Below are positions 15,625 to 24,638 of a stretch of DNA of 64,000 bases, one piece after another. Location of the stretch: the NCBI RefSeq assembly GCF_001684965.1, contig NZ_MAYG01000031.1:186001-250000 (forward strand), in the 5' to 3' direction. The notes beneath the pieces were generated by a model. The model had not been told where the DNA came from. It searched no databases and saw only the letters and a program-made list of their open reading frames with translations. Origin of the DNA: Chryseobacterium arthrosphaerae (lineage in GTDB: Bacteria > Bacteroidota > Bacteroidia > Flavobacteriales > Weeksellaceae). The number at the start of each line of letters is the position of its first letter. The stretch's first letter is position 1. A program made the position numbers and the translations under genes.

Positions 15625-18600
15625 TTAATTTTTTTCAATATTTATCTTAAAATTAACCTCATCAATTTCGATTTCGTTAAAATTTGAAAGTGAAGATACA
15701 ATTTCTATTTTATTTGACAAGACTTCAGAAGAAATATATTCCTCATTTTTCTTAATATCTTCAATAAATGGAGAATTCTCTTCAATGGAGATATTGATCC
15801 TGTCAGTCAGTTCAAAATTCTTCTCTTTTCGCAGGTTTTGAATTCTGTTGATGAACTCTCTTGCGATACCTTCAGACTTTAACTCATCGGTTAACGTCAA
15901 ATCTAATGCCACAGTTGTTTTTCCATCAGAAGTTACCGTCCATCCAGGGATATCTTTTGTGGAAATTTCCACATCATCCACCGTGATCTCATAGCCCTGA
16001 ACGTCAAGTTTTCCTTCTTTTTCAAGAGCGGCAATCTGTTCTGTGGTAAGATTGCTGATTTCAGCACCCACTACTTTCATGTCTTTTCCCAGTTTAGGAC
16101 CAAGAGCTTTGAAGTTAGGCTTTATCTGTTTTATAATTAAGTGAGAAGCTTCTTCAGCATTGATCAGCTGCAGCTCTTTCACGTTTACTTCCTGCTTGAT
16201 CAGATCTGCCACAGCAAGAATCTGCTCTTCAGTCTTCTTATCTAAAATAGGAATCAATACTCTTTGAAGCGGCTGTCTTACTTTTAAGCTTTCTGCACGT
16301 CTGATAGACAATACCAGACTCGTGATGGTTTGAGCTAAATGGGTTTTCTCAACCAGATCCTGATCAATTAAACTTTCATCAGCAACCGGGAAGTCTGTAA
16401 GGTGTACAGATTCACAGTTTTCCTTACCTGTTACTTTATTCAGGTCCTGATACAACTGATCCATAAAGAACGGAGCAATAGGAGCAGATAATTTAGCCAC
16501 TACTTCAAGACAGGTATATAAAGTCTGGTAAGCAGAGATTTTATCATCAGAATAATCTCCTTTCCAGAAACGTCTCCTGCATAATCTTACATACCAGTTA
16601 CTCAGGTTGTCATTCACGAAAGTATTGATCGCTCTTGCCACTCTTGTCGGTTCATAATCTTCGTAGAACGCTTTGACGTCCTTGATCAGTAAGTTCAGTT
16701 CAGAAAGGATCCATCTGTCGATTTCAGGACGGTTTTCCACTTCTTTTTCCGAATAACTGAATCCGTCAACATTCGCATATAAAGCAAAGAATGAATATGT
16801 GTTATAAAGTGTTCCGAAGAACTTTCTTCTTACTTCGTCGATTCCTTCAATATCAAACTTCAGGTTTTCCCAAGGATTGGCATTGGAGATCATATACCAA
16901 CGGGTAGCGTCCGGTCCGTATACTGAAAGCGTTTCGAACGGATCTACAGCATTTCCCAAACGTTTTGACATCTTCTGCCCGTTCTTATCCAGAACAAGAC
17001 CGTTACTCATTACATTTTTATAAGCTACAGAGTCAAACACAGCAGTTCCGATTGCGTGAAGCGTATAGAACCATCCACGGGTCTGGTCTACACCTTCTGC
17101 AATGAAATCAGCAGGGAACGCTTTATTATTGTCAATTAATTCTTTGTTTTCAAAAGGATAATGCAACTGGGCATAAGGCATAGATCCAGAGTCGAACCAA
17201 ACGTCGATCAGATCGCTTTCACGCTTCATTGCTTTTCCTGAATCAGAAACTAAAATTACTTTATCCACTACATTCTTATGAAGATCCACAAGCTCATAAT
17301 TAGACTCAGACATATTTCCGATGATGAATCCTTTGAACGGGTTCTCAGTCATCAATCCTGCAGCAATCGATTTCTCGATTTCGTTGTAAAGCTCTTCTAC
17401 GGAACCGATGATCTTTTCTTCTTTCAGATCATCGGTTCTCCAGATCGGCAATGGAATTCCCCAATATCTTGAGCGGGAAAGGTTCCAGTCGTTCACATTC
17501 TCTAACCAGTTGGCAAAACGTCCTTCTCCGGTAGCTTTCGGCTTCCAGTTGATTTCTTTGTTCAGGTTAACCAGTCTGTCTTTCACAGCCGTCATCTTTA
17601 CAAACCATGAATCCAGCGGATAATACAATACCGGTTTGTCTGTTCTCCAGCAGTGTGGATACGAGTGGACATATTTTTCTACTTTGAAGGCTTTGTTCTC
17701 TGTTTTCAGCAGGATGGCAAGTTCTACATCCCATGATTTTTCAGGAGCAGTTCCTTCATCATAATATTCATTCTTGATATATTTTCCGGAGAATACCTCA
17801 GGAACATTTTCTCCTTTGATAAATCTACCCTGTAAATCTACCAATGGTACAAGGTTGTCGTTCTCATCTTTTACCAACATCGGTGGAATTTCAGGCTGAG
17901 CCATTTTAGCCACTCTCGCATCATCAGCACCGAAAGTAGGAGCCGTGTGTACGATACCTGTACCATCCTCAGTGGTTACGAAATCCCCTAAGATTACCCT
18001 GAAAGCATTCTCAGGATGATCATTTGGAGTAAACCATGGTACCAATTGCTCATATCTTGTATCAACAAGTTTTTCCCCGGTAAATTCTTTTAAAATTCTG
18101 AAAGGAATTACTTTCGTTTCAGGAGTATAGTTGGCAAAATCCTCATCAGAACATTCTGCATATTTTTTACCGAAAACTTTAGGTAAAAGAACACTTGACA
18201 AAACAACCGTTACAGGCTCAAAAGTATATTGATTGAAAGTTTTAACTACAACATACTCGATATCTCTGCCTACTGTAAGAGCAGTATTGGAAGGCAGCGT
18301 CCATGGAGTTGTCGTCCATGCAAGGATATGTACATCTCCGTCAACATCATTGAATAACGCTGAAGAATCTTTTTTCACCTTAAACTGAGCCACAACCGTA
18401 GTATCTGAAACATCACGATATGTCCCGGGCTGATTCAGCTCGTGAGAAGAAAGTCCTGTTCCTGCTTTCGGAGAGTAAGGCTGGATCGTGTAGCCTTTAT
18501 ACAGCAAGCTTTTGTCATATAACTGCTTCAATAACCACCAAACGGTTTCCATATATTTTGACTTGTACGTAATGTACGGATCATCAAGGTCTACCCAATA

Positions 18601-19020
18601 TCCGATTTTCTCTGTAAGGTTATTCCATACATCGGTATAACGCATTACAGCTTCACGACAAGCTTTATTATAATCTTCAATAGAGATTTTTTTGCCAATA
18701 TCTTCTTTGGTAATTCCTAATTCTTTTTCTACACCCAGTTCCACAGGAAGACCATGCGTATCCCAGCCTGCTTTACGGAAAACCTGTTTCCCGTTCTGAG
18801 TCTGGTAACGGCAGAAAATATCCTTCAATGCTCTTGCCATTACGTGGTGAATTCCAGGCATACCGTTTGCTGAAGGCGGACCTTCATAAAAAACAAACTC
18901 AGGATTTCCCTGACGAATCTCAACACTCTTATTGAAAGTTTTATTTTGTTTCCAAAATTCCGCTACATTCTCTGCTACGTCAATAAGGTTGAGGTTTTTG
19001 TATTCTTTAAATTGGCTCAT
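15625..19020 (-). CDS. ileS: Isoleucine-tRNA ligase
   Basis: This class I synthetase of 1131 residues charges tRNA(Ile). The HIGH-type motif is GIHH at 56-59 within ANGMPGIHHVMARALKD, and the KMSKS loop appears as KMSKR at 683-687. The editing domain lies between them (for example AWTTTPWTLPSNTA). The C-terminus carries no Cys4 zinc finger, unlike the E. coli enzyme. This and the GIHH form recall the eukaryote-like type found in Bacteroidetes, some of which tolerate mupirocin. It heads an operon with the dksA-like gene, two small genes, lspA and the sanA-like gene. Confidence 0.97.
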   Translation of the reverse strand: MSQFKEYKNLNLIDVAENVAEFWKQNKTFNKSVEIRQGNPEFVFYEGPPSANGMPGIHHVMARALKDIFCRYQTQNGKQVFRKAGWDTHGLPVELGVEKELGITKEDIGKKISIEDYNKACREAVMRYTDVWNNLTEKIGYWVDLDDPYITYKSKYMETVWWLLKQLYDKSLLYKGYTIQPYSPKAGTGLSSHELNQPGTYRDVSDTTVVAQFKVKKDSSALFNDVDGDVHILAWTTTPWTLPSNTALTVGRDIEYVVVKTFNQYTFEPVTVVLSSVLLPKVFGKKYAECSDEDFANYTPETKVIPFRILKEFTGEKLVDTRYEQLVPWFTPNDHPENAFRVILGDFVTTEDGTGIVHTAPTFGADDARVAKMAQPEIPPMLVKDENDNLVPLVDLQGRFIKGENVPEVFSGKYIKNEYYDEGTAPEKSWDVELAILLKTENKAFKVEKYVHSYPHCWRTDKPVLYYPLDSWFVKMTAVKDRLVNLNKEINWKPKATGEGRFANWLENVNDWNLSRSRYWGIPLPIWRTDDLKEEKIIGSVEELYNEIEKSIAAGLMTENPFKGFIIGNMSESNYELVDLHKNVVDKVILVSDSGKAMKRESDLIDVWFDSGSMPYAQLHYPFENKELIDNNKAFPADFIAEGVDQTRGWFYTLHAIGTAVFDSVAYKNVMSNGLVLDKNGQKMSKRLGNAVDPFETLSVYGPDATRWYMISNANPWENLKFDIEGIDEVRRKFFGTLYNTYSFFALYANVDGFSYSEKEVENRPEIDRWILSELNLLIKDVKAFYEDYEPTRVARAINTFVNDNLSNWYVRLCRRRFWKGDYSDDKISAYQTLYTCLEVVAKLSAPIAPFFMDQLYQDLNKVTGKENCESVHLTDFPVADESLIDQDLVEKTHLAQTITSLVLSIRRAESLKVRQPLQRVLIPILDKKTEEQILAVADLIKQEVNVKELQLINAEEASHLIIKQIKPNFKALGPKLGKDMKVVGAEISNLTTEQIAALEKEGKLDVQGYEITVDDVEISTKDIPGWTVTSDGKTTVALDLTLTDELKSEGIAREFINRIQNLRKEKNFELTDRINISIEENSPFIEDIKKNEEYISSEVLSNKIEIVSSLSNFNEIEIDEVNFKINIEKN

Positions 19021-19057
19021 TGTAAATATCTCAATATTCGTTGATTAATTAAGTCTG

Positions 19058-19065
19058 CAAATTTA
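19058..19065 (-). promoter_or_regulatory. -7 promoter element for the ileS operon
   Basis: On the minus strand TAAATTTG lies 38 bases upstream of the ileS ATG. No TTG at the usual distance. Confidence 0.4.
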
Positions 19066-19199
19066 GTGAATTTTGTCGGTTTATAAGATATGTTTTATTT
19101 AGGTAATTTCTATTAAAAAGTTCAATTTCAGAAATATAAATGAAAAGAAGACCGGGAAGTGAATCACAACGATGGATAAAATGTGATTTTTCCCTTTCA

Positions 19200-19335
19200 T
19201 TTATTCAATAGAAGCGGGCTTTAGCCCGCTTAAATGATAAGAAATCCTTCCATAGGCTTTAGCCAAAACCTAATTGATTTCTCATGCAGATTTCGCAGAC
19301 TGATCATCATAATCATCTGTGAAAATTTTTGTCAG
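19200..19335. repeat. REP-like hairpin element in a 418-base gene-free stretch
   Basis: The stretch 19021-19438 has no gene. It holds a perfect inverted repeat (arms AAGCGGGC and GCCCGCTT, TTTA loop, 19212-19231), a second short hairpin GGC-TTTA-GCC at 19255-19264 with the same loop, and a degenerate ATCTGYGAAATCTGY block at 19285-19330. Paired GGCTTTAGCC-type hairpins are dispersed repeats in Chryseobacterium-like genomes. There is no T-run, so a terminator is unlikely. Confidence 0.6.
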
Positions 19336-19438
19336 CTGCGGGTTAAAAATAAAAAACTCTCCATCAACAAGAGTAATATAGCACGATCATTGCTTGAAAT
19401 CTTATATCCTTAAGGTAGAACTAAAACCCAAATGCTGT

Positions 19439-21127
19439 ATGAAAGTTTTTTCCCAACTGATGATCATTATTTGTTTTATCAATAGTACCATCACAAAAGC
19501 TCAAAATAATTATCCACAAAATTATTTCCGCAACCCCTTGAACATTCCCATGCAGCTTGCTGCCAATTTTGGAGCGGTAAGAACCAATCACTTTCATATG
19601 GGACTCGATCTGAGAACCAACAGTAAGGAAAACTTATCTGTGGTTGCAGCAGCAGATGGCTATGTGAGCCGGATTAAAGTGGAACGGTACGGTTTCGGAA
19701 ATGCAGTGTATATTACCCATCCCAATGGATATACCACTGTTTATGCCCATCTGAACAAATATTTTGATACACTGGATGAATACGTAAAAGAAAAGCAATA
19801 TAAAGACGAAAAATGGGAACAGGATATCACCTTTCAGCCAGGGCAATTTCCTGTAACAAAAGGACAGCTGATTGCTTTGAGCGGAAATACAGGAGGTTCA
19901 GCAGGACCCCATCTGCATTTTGAGATTCGGGATACTAAAACGGAAGAATGTCTCAATCCTCTGCTATTTGGATTTAATATTCCGGATTCTGTAGCGCCTA
20001 TAATCAGTGGACTGTATTGGTACGACCGGAGATTCAGTACCTATGAGCCCGGAGCAAACGGAATTGCAGTTAAAAAAACTGGAAATGCTTACACAGCTGA
20101 TGTGGTCAGAGTACATTCTCCCATGATCAGCTTTGGAATTAAAGCCGCAGACAAAGCCAATCAGGGATTTAACCTGGGTATTTATAAAGCTGAAATATTG
20201 ATGGATGGAAAACTGATATATGGTTTCAGTATAGATAAGGTGAGCTATGATGATACCCGTTATCTGAATGGCTGTATAGATTATACCAGGTTTATCAGGG
20301 ACAAAGCAGGAATTCAGCACTTGTCTTCATTACCGGGGATGAAACTGCAAAACTACAGTGTACCTGATCTGTCAGGAATCATCAACCTTCAGGATGAAGA
20401 GATCCACAATATCGAAATTGTCTTAAAAGATGTAAAAGGAAACACCAGCAGGCTAACCACTAAAGTTCAGCTGAGTAATACGGGAAGTGGGATAACATCT
20501 TCAGGAAAGACTATTTTACCTGATGAAGGAAAAACCCTTACCACTGAAAATGCAGAAATCAGCTTCAGTAAAAATGCAGTGTATGATGCCATGAATTTTA
20601 ATATGGATGAAAAAGCCAGCACGGATGGAAATGCCGCTTCCAATACCATTGTTTTACAGAATCCATACCTTCCCGTTCATGATTATTATACTTTGAAGAT
20701 AAAACCCAACAGAAAGCTTTCCAAAGAAGAGAAAGAGAGGGCAGTAGTTGTATTTAATTACGGAAGTGATAAAGATGCCGTAAAAACAAAATGGAACGGC
20801 GATCAGGCAGAAGCACAGTTCAACAGGCTGGGAACCGCAGAATTGATAGTGGATAACAATGGGCCATCCGTTTCTTCAGGATGGAAAGAAGGGGCAATGG
20901 TAAACGGGAGTTCTTTACGGCTAAAAGGTAGTACGAAAGTAGGTGATATTGTTTCCTTCCGGGCTGAACTTGATGGGAAATGGCTGAGATTTGCCCGTGT
21001 GAAAAATGATTTTGTTTATATTTTTGACGAAAAATGCCCGAAAGGTTCCGGTTCACATACTTTAAAAGTAACGACAGTCAATACAGCAGGAAATGCGAAT
21101 ACTCAAACTTTTACATTCAATAGGTAA
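19439..21127 (+). CDS. M23-family (LytM) cell-wall metallopeptidase
   Basis: The 562-residue protein starts with a signal peptide (MKVFSQLMIIICFINSTITKA). The peptidase domain is at about 30-170: the first zinc motif is HMGLD (HxxxD) and the second is HLHFE (HxH). Between them lies the typical SVVAAADGYVSRI strand. Such enzymes cut peptidoglycan cross-links or regulate amidases in the periplasm. The C-terminal 390 residues show no recognised domain and look beta-rich. The ATG at 19439 was chosen over an upstream TTG because it starts the signal peptide. It stands alone. Confidence 0.92.
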   Translation: MKVFSQLMIIICFINSTITKAQNNYPQNYFRNPLNIPMQLAANFGAVRTNHFHMGLDLRTNSKENLSVVAAADGYVSRIKVERYGFGNAVYITHPNGYTTVYAHLNKYFDTLDEYVKEKQYKDEKWEQDITFQPGQFPVTKGQLIALSGNTGGSAGPHLHFEIRDTKTEECLNPLLFGFNIPDSVAPIISGLYWYDRRFSTYEPGANGIAVKKTGNAYTADVVRVHSPMISFGIKAADKANQGFNLGIYKAEILMDGKLIYGFSIDKVSYDDTRYLNGCIDYTRFIRDKAGIQHLSSLPGMKLQNYSVPDLSGIINLQDEEIHNIEIVLKDVKGNTSRLTTKVQLSNTGSGITSSGKTILPDEGKTLTTENAEISFSKNAVYDAMNFNMDEKASTDGNAASNTIVLQNPYLPVHDYYTLKIKPNRKLSKEEKERAVVVFNYGSDKDAVKTKWNGDQAEAQFNRLGTAELIVDNNGPSVSSGWKEGAMVNGSSLRLKGSTKVGDIVSFRAELDGKWLRFARVKNDFVYIFDEKCPKGSGSHTLKVTTVNTAGNANTQTFTFNR

Positions 21128-21152
21128 ATAATCTTTTAATACTTGGGTCATC

Positions 21153-21185
21153 TTGAAATCTTTTCATTTTAATTAAATAAATTTG
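21153..21185 (+). promoter_or_regulatory. Promoter for the PaaK-like ligase gene
   Basis: TTG (21153-21155) and TAAATTTG (21178-21185) are 22 bases apart. The box ends 20 bases before the TTG start codon at 21206, which supports that unusual start. Confidence 0.6.
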
Positions 21186-21205
21186 CCTTTTAAAAATTAA
21201 AATCA

Positions 21206-22498
21206 TTGGAATTTCATCCGTCAATCGAGAAAGCAGGGATTCAGGAAATCAAATTATTTCAGGAAGAAAAACTTCGTGAGCTTTTGACCTATCTTGAAAA
21301 CCATTCCCCTTTTTATCAGAAGTTGTTCAGAGAACATCATATCAGCATCGGGGATATCCGTACCTTGGAAGATCTTAATAAGATCCCAACCACTACAAAG
21401 AATGATCTTCAGCAGCATAACCATGATTTTTTCTGCATCACACCAGATAAAATCGTAGACTACAGTACTACTTCCGGAACTTTAGGAGATCCTGTCACTT
21501 TTGGTTTGTCAGATAGCGATCTTGAAAGGCTGGCTTACAACGAAGCCATATCTTTTGCCTGTGCAGGCATTCGGAAAGGAGATGTCGTCCAGATGATCAC
21601 CACCATAGATAAACGCTTTATGGCAGGACTTGCTTACTTTTTAGGACTTAGAAAGATGGGCGCAAGCGTTGTGAGGATGGGGCCGGGAATTCCTGAGCTG
21701 CAGTGGGACTCAATCTTCAGGTACAAACCCAAATACCTCATTACCGTTCCGTCATTTTTACTGAAGATGATCGATTATGCTGAAAAACATGGCCTGGATT
21801 ATAAAAATGCGAGTGTGTATGGTGCCGTTTGTATCGGGGAAAGCATAAAAAACCAGGATTTTACAGATAATATCCTGTCACAGAAAATCAAAGAAAAATG
21901 GGACATAAAACTATTTTCCACCTATGCTTCTACCGAAATGAGCACTGCCTTTACAGAATGTGAATTCCAGATTGGAGGGCACCATCATCCTGAGCTGATC
22001 ATTACAGAGATCCTTGATGATGACGGAAACCCTGTGAAGGAAGGAGAAAGCGGGGAACTCACCATTACTACACTGGGAGTGGAAGCCATTCCTTTATTGA
22101 GATTTAAGACAGGAGACCTTGTAAAAGCCCATTATGAGCCATGCCAGTGCGGAAGAAATACCATGAGGTTAGGACCGGTGGTCGGAAGAAAGCAGCAGAT
22201 GATCAAATACAAAGGGACAACATTGTACCCTCCGGCTATGAACGATATTCTGAATGATTTCAATAATATTTTATGCTATCAGATCGTAATCCAGGCGAAT
22301 GAGATAGGTCTTGACGAGATTATCATCAAATTGAGTACAGAAGCAGAACAGGAAAGTTTTGTAAACGAAGTCAGAGACCACTTCCGTGCAAAATTGAGAG
22401 TAAGTCCTAAAATTGAGATCATAGATTTTGATATTTTGTCTAAAACGGTTTTCAATCCCAACAGCAGAAAGCCGGTTACATTTATTGATTTAAGATAA
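21206..22498 (+). CDS. PaaK-like acyl-CoA/ACP ligase (adenylate-forming)
   Basis: The 430-residue protein has the short PaaK layout: N-terminal helices ending NHSPFYQKLF, the ATP-binding loop STTSGTLGDPVTFG (about 90-105), STYASTEM (adenine and acyl binding), LLRFKTGDL and a C-terminal domain after GRKQQMIKYKG. These enzymes join a carboxylic acid to CoA or a carrier protein with ATP. Beside an aromatic ammonia-lyase it is the best candidate here for activating 4-coumarate, the starter of the aryl polyene; this is inference. The start is TTG: the frame has an upstream stop and no ATG. It has its own promoter and terminator. Confidence 0.85.
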   Translation: MEFHPSIEKAGIQEIKLFQEEKLRELLTYLENHSPFYQKLFREHHISIGDIRTLEDLNKIPTTTKNDLQQHNHDFFCITPDKIVDYSTTSGTLGDPVTFGLSDSDLERLAYNEAISFACAGIRKGDVVQMITTIDKRFMAGLAYFLGLRKMGASVVRMGPGIPELQWDSIFRYKPKYLITVPSFLLKMIDYAEKHGLDYKNASVYGAVCIGESIKNQDFTDNILSQKIKEKWDIKLFSTYASTEMSTAFTECEFQIGGHHHPELIITEILDDDGNPVKEGESGELTITTLGVEAIPLLRFKTGDLVKAHYEPCQCGRNTMRLGPVVGRKQQMIKYKGTTLYPPAMNDILNDFNNILCYQIVIQANEIGLDEIIIKLSTEAEQESFVNEVRDHFRAKLRVSPKIEIIDFDILSKTVFNPNSRKPVTFIDLR

Positions 22499-22508
22499 AA
22501 TTAAAAAG

Positions 22509-22532
22509 ATAAGCAGGAACTCCCTGCTTTTA
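22509..22532 (+). terminator. Terminator of the ligase gene
   Basis: The arms AAGCAGG (22511-22517) and CCTGCTT (22523-22529) enclose a five-base loop, followed by a short T-rich run. Confidence 0.7.
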
Positions 22533-22605
22533 TCATAAAAAATAATCCTCTATTAAACGATGAAATAAAATAATATTTACTATTTCTGCTGAATTGCTTT
22601 TAGTT

Positions 22606-22613
22606 TATATTTG
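22606..22613 (+). promoter_or_regulatory. -7 promoter element for the secreted protein gene
   Basis: TATATTTG fits TAnnTTTG and ends 27 bases before the ATG at 22641. No -33 TTG is present at a suitable distance. Confidence 0.4.
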
Positions 22614-22640
22614 CCCCGTAAAATTTAAATAAAACAAACC

Positions 22641-23249
22641 ATGAAAAAATTATTCCTGTTGTTGTTTATGGCCATGGCAACAGCAACGTTTGCACAGAAT
22701 CAAATTAACTTTGAATCCGGAAATTTTGATTTTCTGAAAGATCAGACCGAAGTGAATGTTCAGTTCATATTTGAGAATGCCACGTTTCACGAAAAAAACC
22801 TTACAGAAGCTCAGTATCTGGAAAACAGACAAAAAGACATTACCAATAAAAAAGGAGCATCTACCTGGGCTGAGTGGAGTTCTCAGTGGGGGATATTCAA
22901 ATCTTCGAGATATGCTGACTTTTTCCTTAAAGGCCTGAATGAAAAATCAAAAAAAGTGGCTTTCAAAACAGATGTTCAGACAAAATATACCCTGATTGTT
23001 GATGCAAAATGGATCTATGCAGGATGGTATGGCGGAATGATAGGATCTCAGCCTGGAAAATTAACGGCAGATCTTACATTTGTAGAAACAGATAACCCTT
23101 CAAAAGTAGTGATGAAACTACATGCAGATAAAGTAGAAGGAAACAAGGGAAATAAGGAATTCGGCTGGGAATATGGCAGAATTGCTGCAGCCTATGAAGT
23201 AACAGGAAAGAAGCTGGGAAAAGAAATCAAAGACGCTTTGAAAAAATAA
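22641..23249 (+). CDS. Secreted protein of unknown function
   Basis: I do not recognise this 202-residue protein. It has a clear signal peptide (first 18 residues, ending TFAQ). The mature part is rich in Lys and aromatic residues, with a Trp-rich central stretch (STWAEWSSQWGIF), WIYAGWYGG and a basic C-terminus. It could be a small lipid- or pigment-binding protein of the periplasm or outer membrane, but nothing proves that. It lies between the PaaK-like ligase and the halogenase-like gene and ends at a strong bidirectional terminator. Confidence 0.75.
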   Translation: MKKLFLLLFMAMATATFAQNQINFESGNFDFLKDQTEVNVQFIFENATFHEKNLTEAQYLENRQKDITNKKGASTWAEWSSQWGIFKSSRYADFFLKGLNEKSKKVAFKTDVQTKYTLIVDAKWIYAGWYGGMIGSQPGKLTADLTFVETDNPSKVVMKLHADKVEGNKGNKEFGWEYGRIAAAYEVTGKKLGKEIKDALKK

Positions 23250-23253
23250 AACG

Positions 23254-23285
23254 AAAAACGGTCTGAATATTCAGACCGTTTTTTT
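23254..23285. terminator. Bidirectional terminator
   Basis: A 14-base-pair stem (AAAAACGGTCTGAA / TTCAGACCGTTTTT) with a two-base loop has T-runs on both strands. It separates the convergent secreted-protein and halogenase-like genes. Confidence 0.92.
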
Positions 23286-24540
23286 ATTGTTGATTTTGCT
23301 GTTCCTGTTTTTCCAGTTTGATGAGGTTCGCAAGATTCTTTATTACCGTATCATGCTTCTTCACAAAAGGATTGTCTTTGTTCCATACATATCCTGCAAG
23401 AACGGCGCAGATCTTTTTCTTTACGTCCGGATTTTCCGGCTGGTGGAAAAATAACTCCTGAAGATTTCCCGTATACCATTCTTTGACATACGTGGTGAAA
23501 ACATCTACACCGTATAAAATATAATCTGAATATTCCGTCTGCCAGTCAATTTTCTCTCCGTTGAGCTGTCTTAAAGCCAGTTTGGCTGCAAGCATTCCGG
23601 ACTCTGTAGCAAAAGCCATTCCTGATGAGAAAACAGGATCAAGGAATTCAGAAGCGTTTCCTGTTAAAGCAAATCCGTCCCCGAACAGACTTTTTACAGA
23701 ACAGGAATAGTCTTTCAGATGTCTTGGTTCAAAAAGGAATTCTACATCCCCAAAACGTTTTACGTAATAATCAGAAAGGGAAATGGCTTTTCTCAACGCT
23801 TCTGTTGCATCTCCGTTTTCAGATAATCTGTCAATATATTCGGTAGGGCCTACAATTCCCAAACTTGTATTTCCGTTGGAAAAAGGAATCACCCATAGCC
23901 ATACTTCCGTCTCAATAATGTCAAAAGAAATTAAAGTGCCTTCCTCTCCCGGTTCCCTGTTGATATCGTTGACGTGAGAGAAAATAGCAGAGTGAGGAGA
24001 AAGTCTCGAAGGTTTTTCCAGATCCAGCAGACGGGGCAGTACTCTTCCGTAACCGCTGGAATCAATAACAAATTTAGCATGGATCTCTTTGGTTTCTCCA
24101 TCTTTATTTCTTACCGTAGTCACAGAATCTGTTCCGTCAAACCTGATAGCTGTCACTTCAGTTTCAAATTCAAGGTCAATCCCTTTATTGATGACTTCCT
24201 GAGCAAGGGTATTATCAAAATCAGCCCTTGGAACCTGCCAGGTCCAGTCCCAGCCTTCCCCAAACTTGTTGCTGAAATCAAAAATGCAGACTTCATCTCC
24301 ACGAAGGAAACGGGCTCCCAGCTTTTTTTCAAAGCCCATTTTGTCTAATGCAGGGAAAAGACCCGCCTCGTCAAAGTGGTCCATTACCCTCGGAATTAAG
24401 CTTTCACCCACTACCAGTCTGGGGAATTTTGTCTTTTCGACAACTTTTACGTTGACGTTGTTCTTCTTTAAGTATGAAGAAGACACGCATCCGGAAGGTC
24501 CAGCCCCGATTACAAGAACGTCAACAAATTCTTTGCTCAT
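23284..24540 (-). CDS. FAD-dependent oxidoreductase of the halogenase type
   Basis: The 418-residue protein begins with an FAD-binding Rossmann motif (GAGPSG, residues 12-17). The motif WxWxIP, the hallmark of flavin-dependent halogenases, is present at 214-219 as WLWVIP. A third flavin segment (GDGFALTGNASEFLDP) follows. Many flexirubins are ring-chlorinated, so a role in pigment chlorination fits the context. However, the wider fold is shared with geranylgeranyl-reductase-like enzymes, and I cannot confirm the catalytic lysine by eye. It is the only minus-strand gene in this block and is divergent from the ammonia-lyase. Confidence 0.8.
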   Translation of the reverse strand: MSKEFVDVLVIGAGPSGCVSSSYLKKNNVNVKVVEKTKFPRLVVGESLIPRVMDHFDEAGLFPALDKMGFEKKLGARFLRGDEVCIFDFSNKFGEGWDWTWQVPRADFDNTLAQEVINKGIDLEFETEVTAIRFDGTDSVTTVRNKDGETKEIHAKFVIDSSGYGRVLPRLLDLEKPSRLSPHSAIFSHVNDINREPGEEGTLISFDIIETEVWLWVIPFSNGNTSLGIVGPTEYIDRLSENGDATEALRKAISLSDYYVKRFGDVEFLFEPRHLKDYSCSVKSLFGDGFALTGNASEFLDPVFSSGMAFATESGMLAAKLALRQLNGEKIDWQTEYSDYILYGVDVFTTYVKEWYTGNLQELFFHQPENPDVKKKICAVLAGYVWNKDNPFVKKHDTVIKNLANLIKLEKQEQQNQQ

Positions 24541-24541
24541 C

Positions 24542-24577
24542 TTTGATTTTTTATTTTAATAATAACTTTTATCTTTG
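24542..24577 (+). promoter_or_regulatory. Promoter for the ammonia-lyase operon
   Basis: TTTG (24542-24545) and TATCTTTG (24570-24577) are 24 bases apart. The leader to the ATG at 24639 would be about 55 bases. Confidence 0.5.
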
Positions 24578-24580
24578 CCG

Positions 24581-24588
24581 CAAAATTA
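24581..24588 (-). promoter_or_regulatory. -7 promoter element for the halogenase-like gene
   Basis: On the minus strand the element reads TAATTTTG, 40 bases ahead of the ATG at 24540. It lies next to the divergent lyase promoter, so the two genes could be regulated together. Confidence 0.4.
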
Positions 24589-24638
24589 GTGACAAATAAT
24601 TAATATTTTATAAAATTATCAACTATTACTTTTAATTG

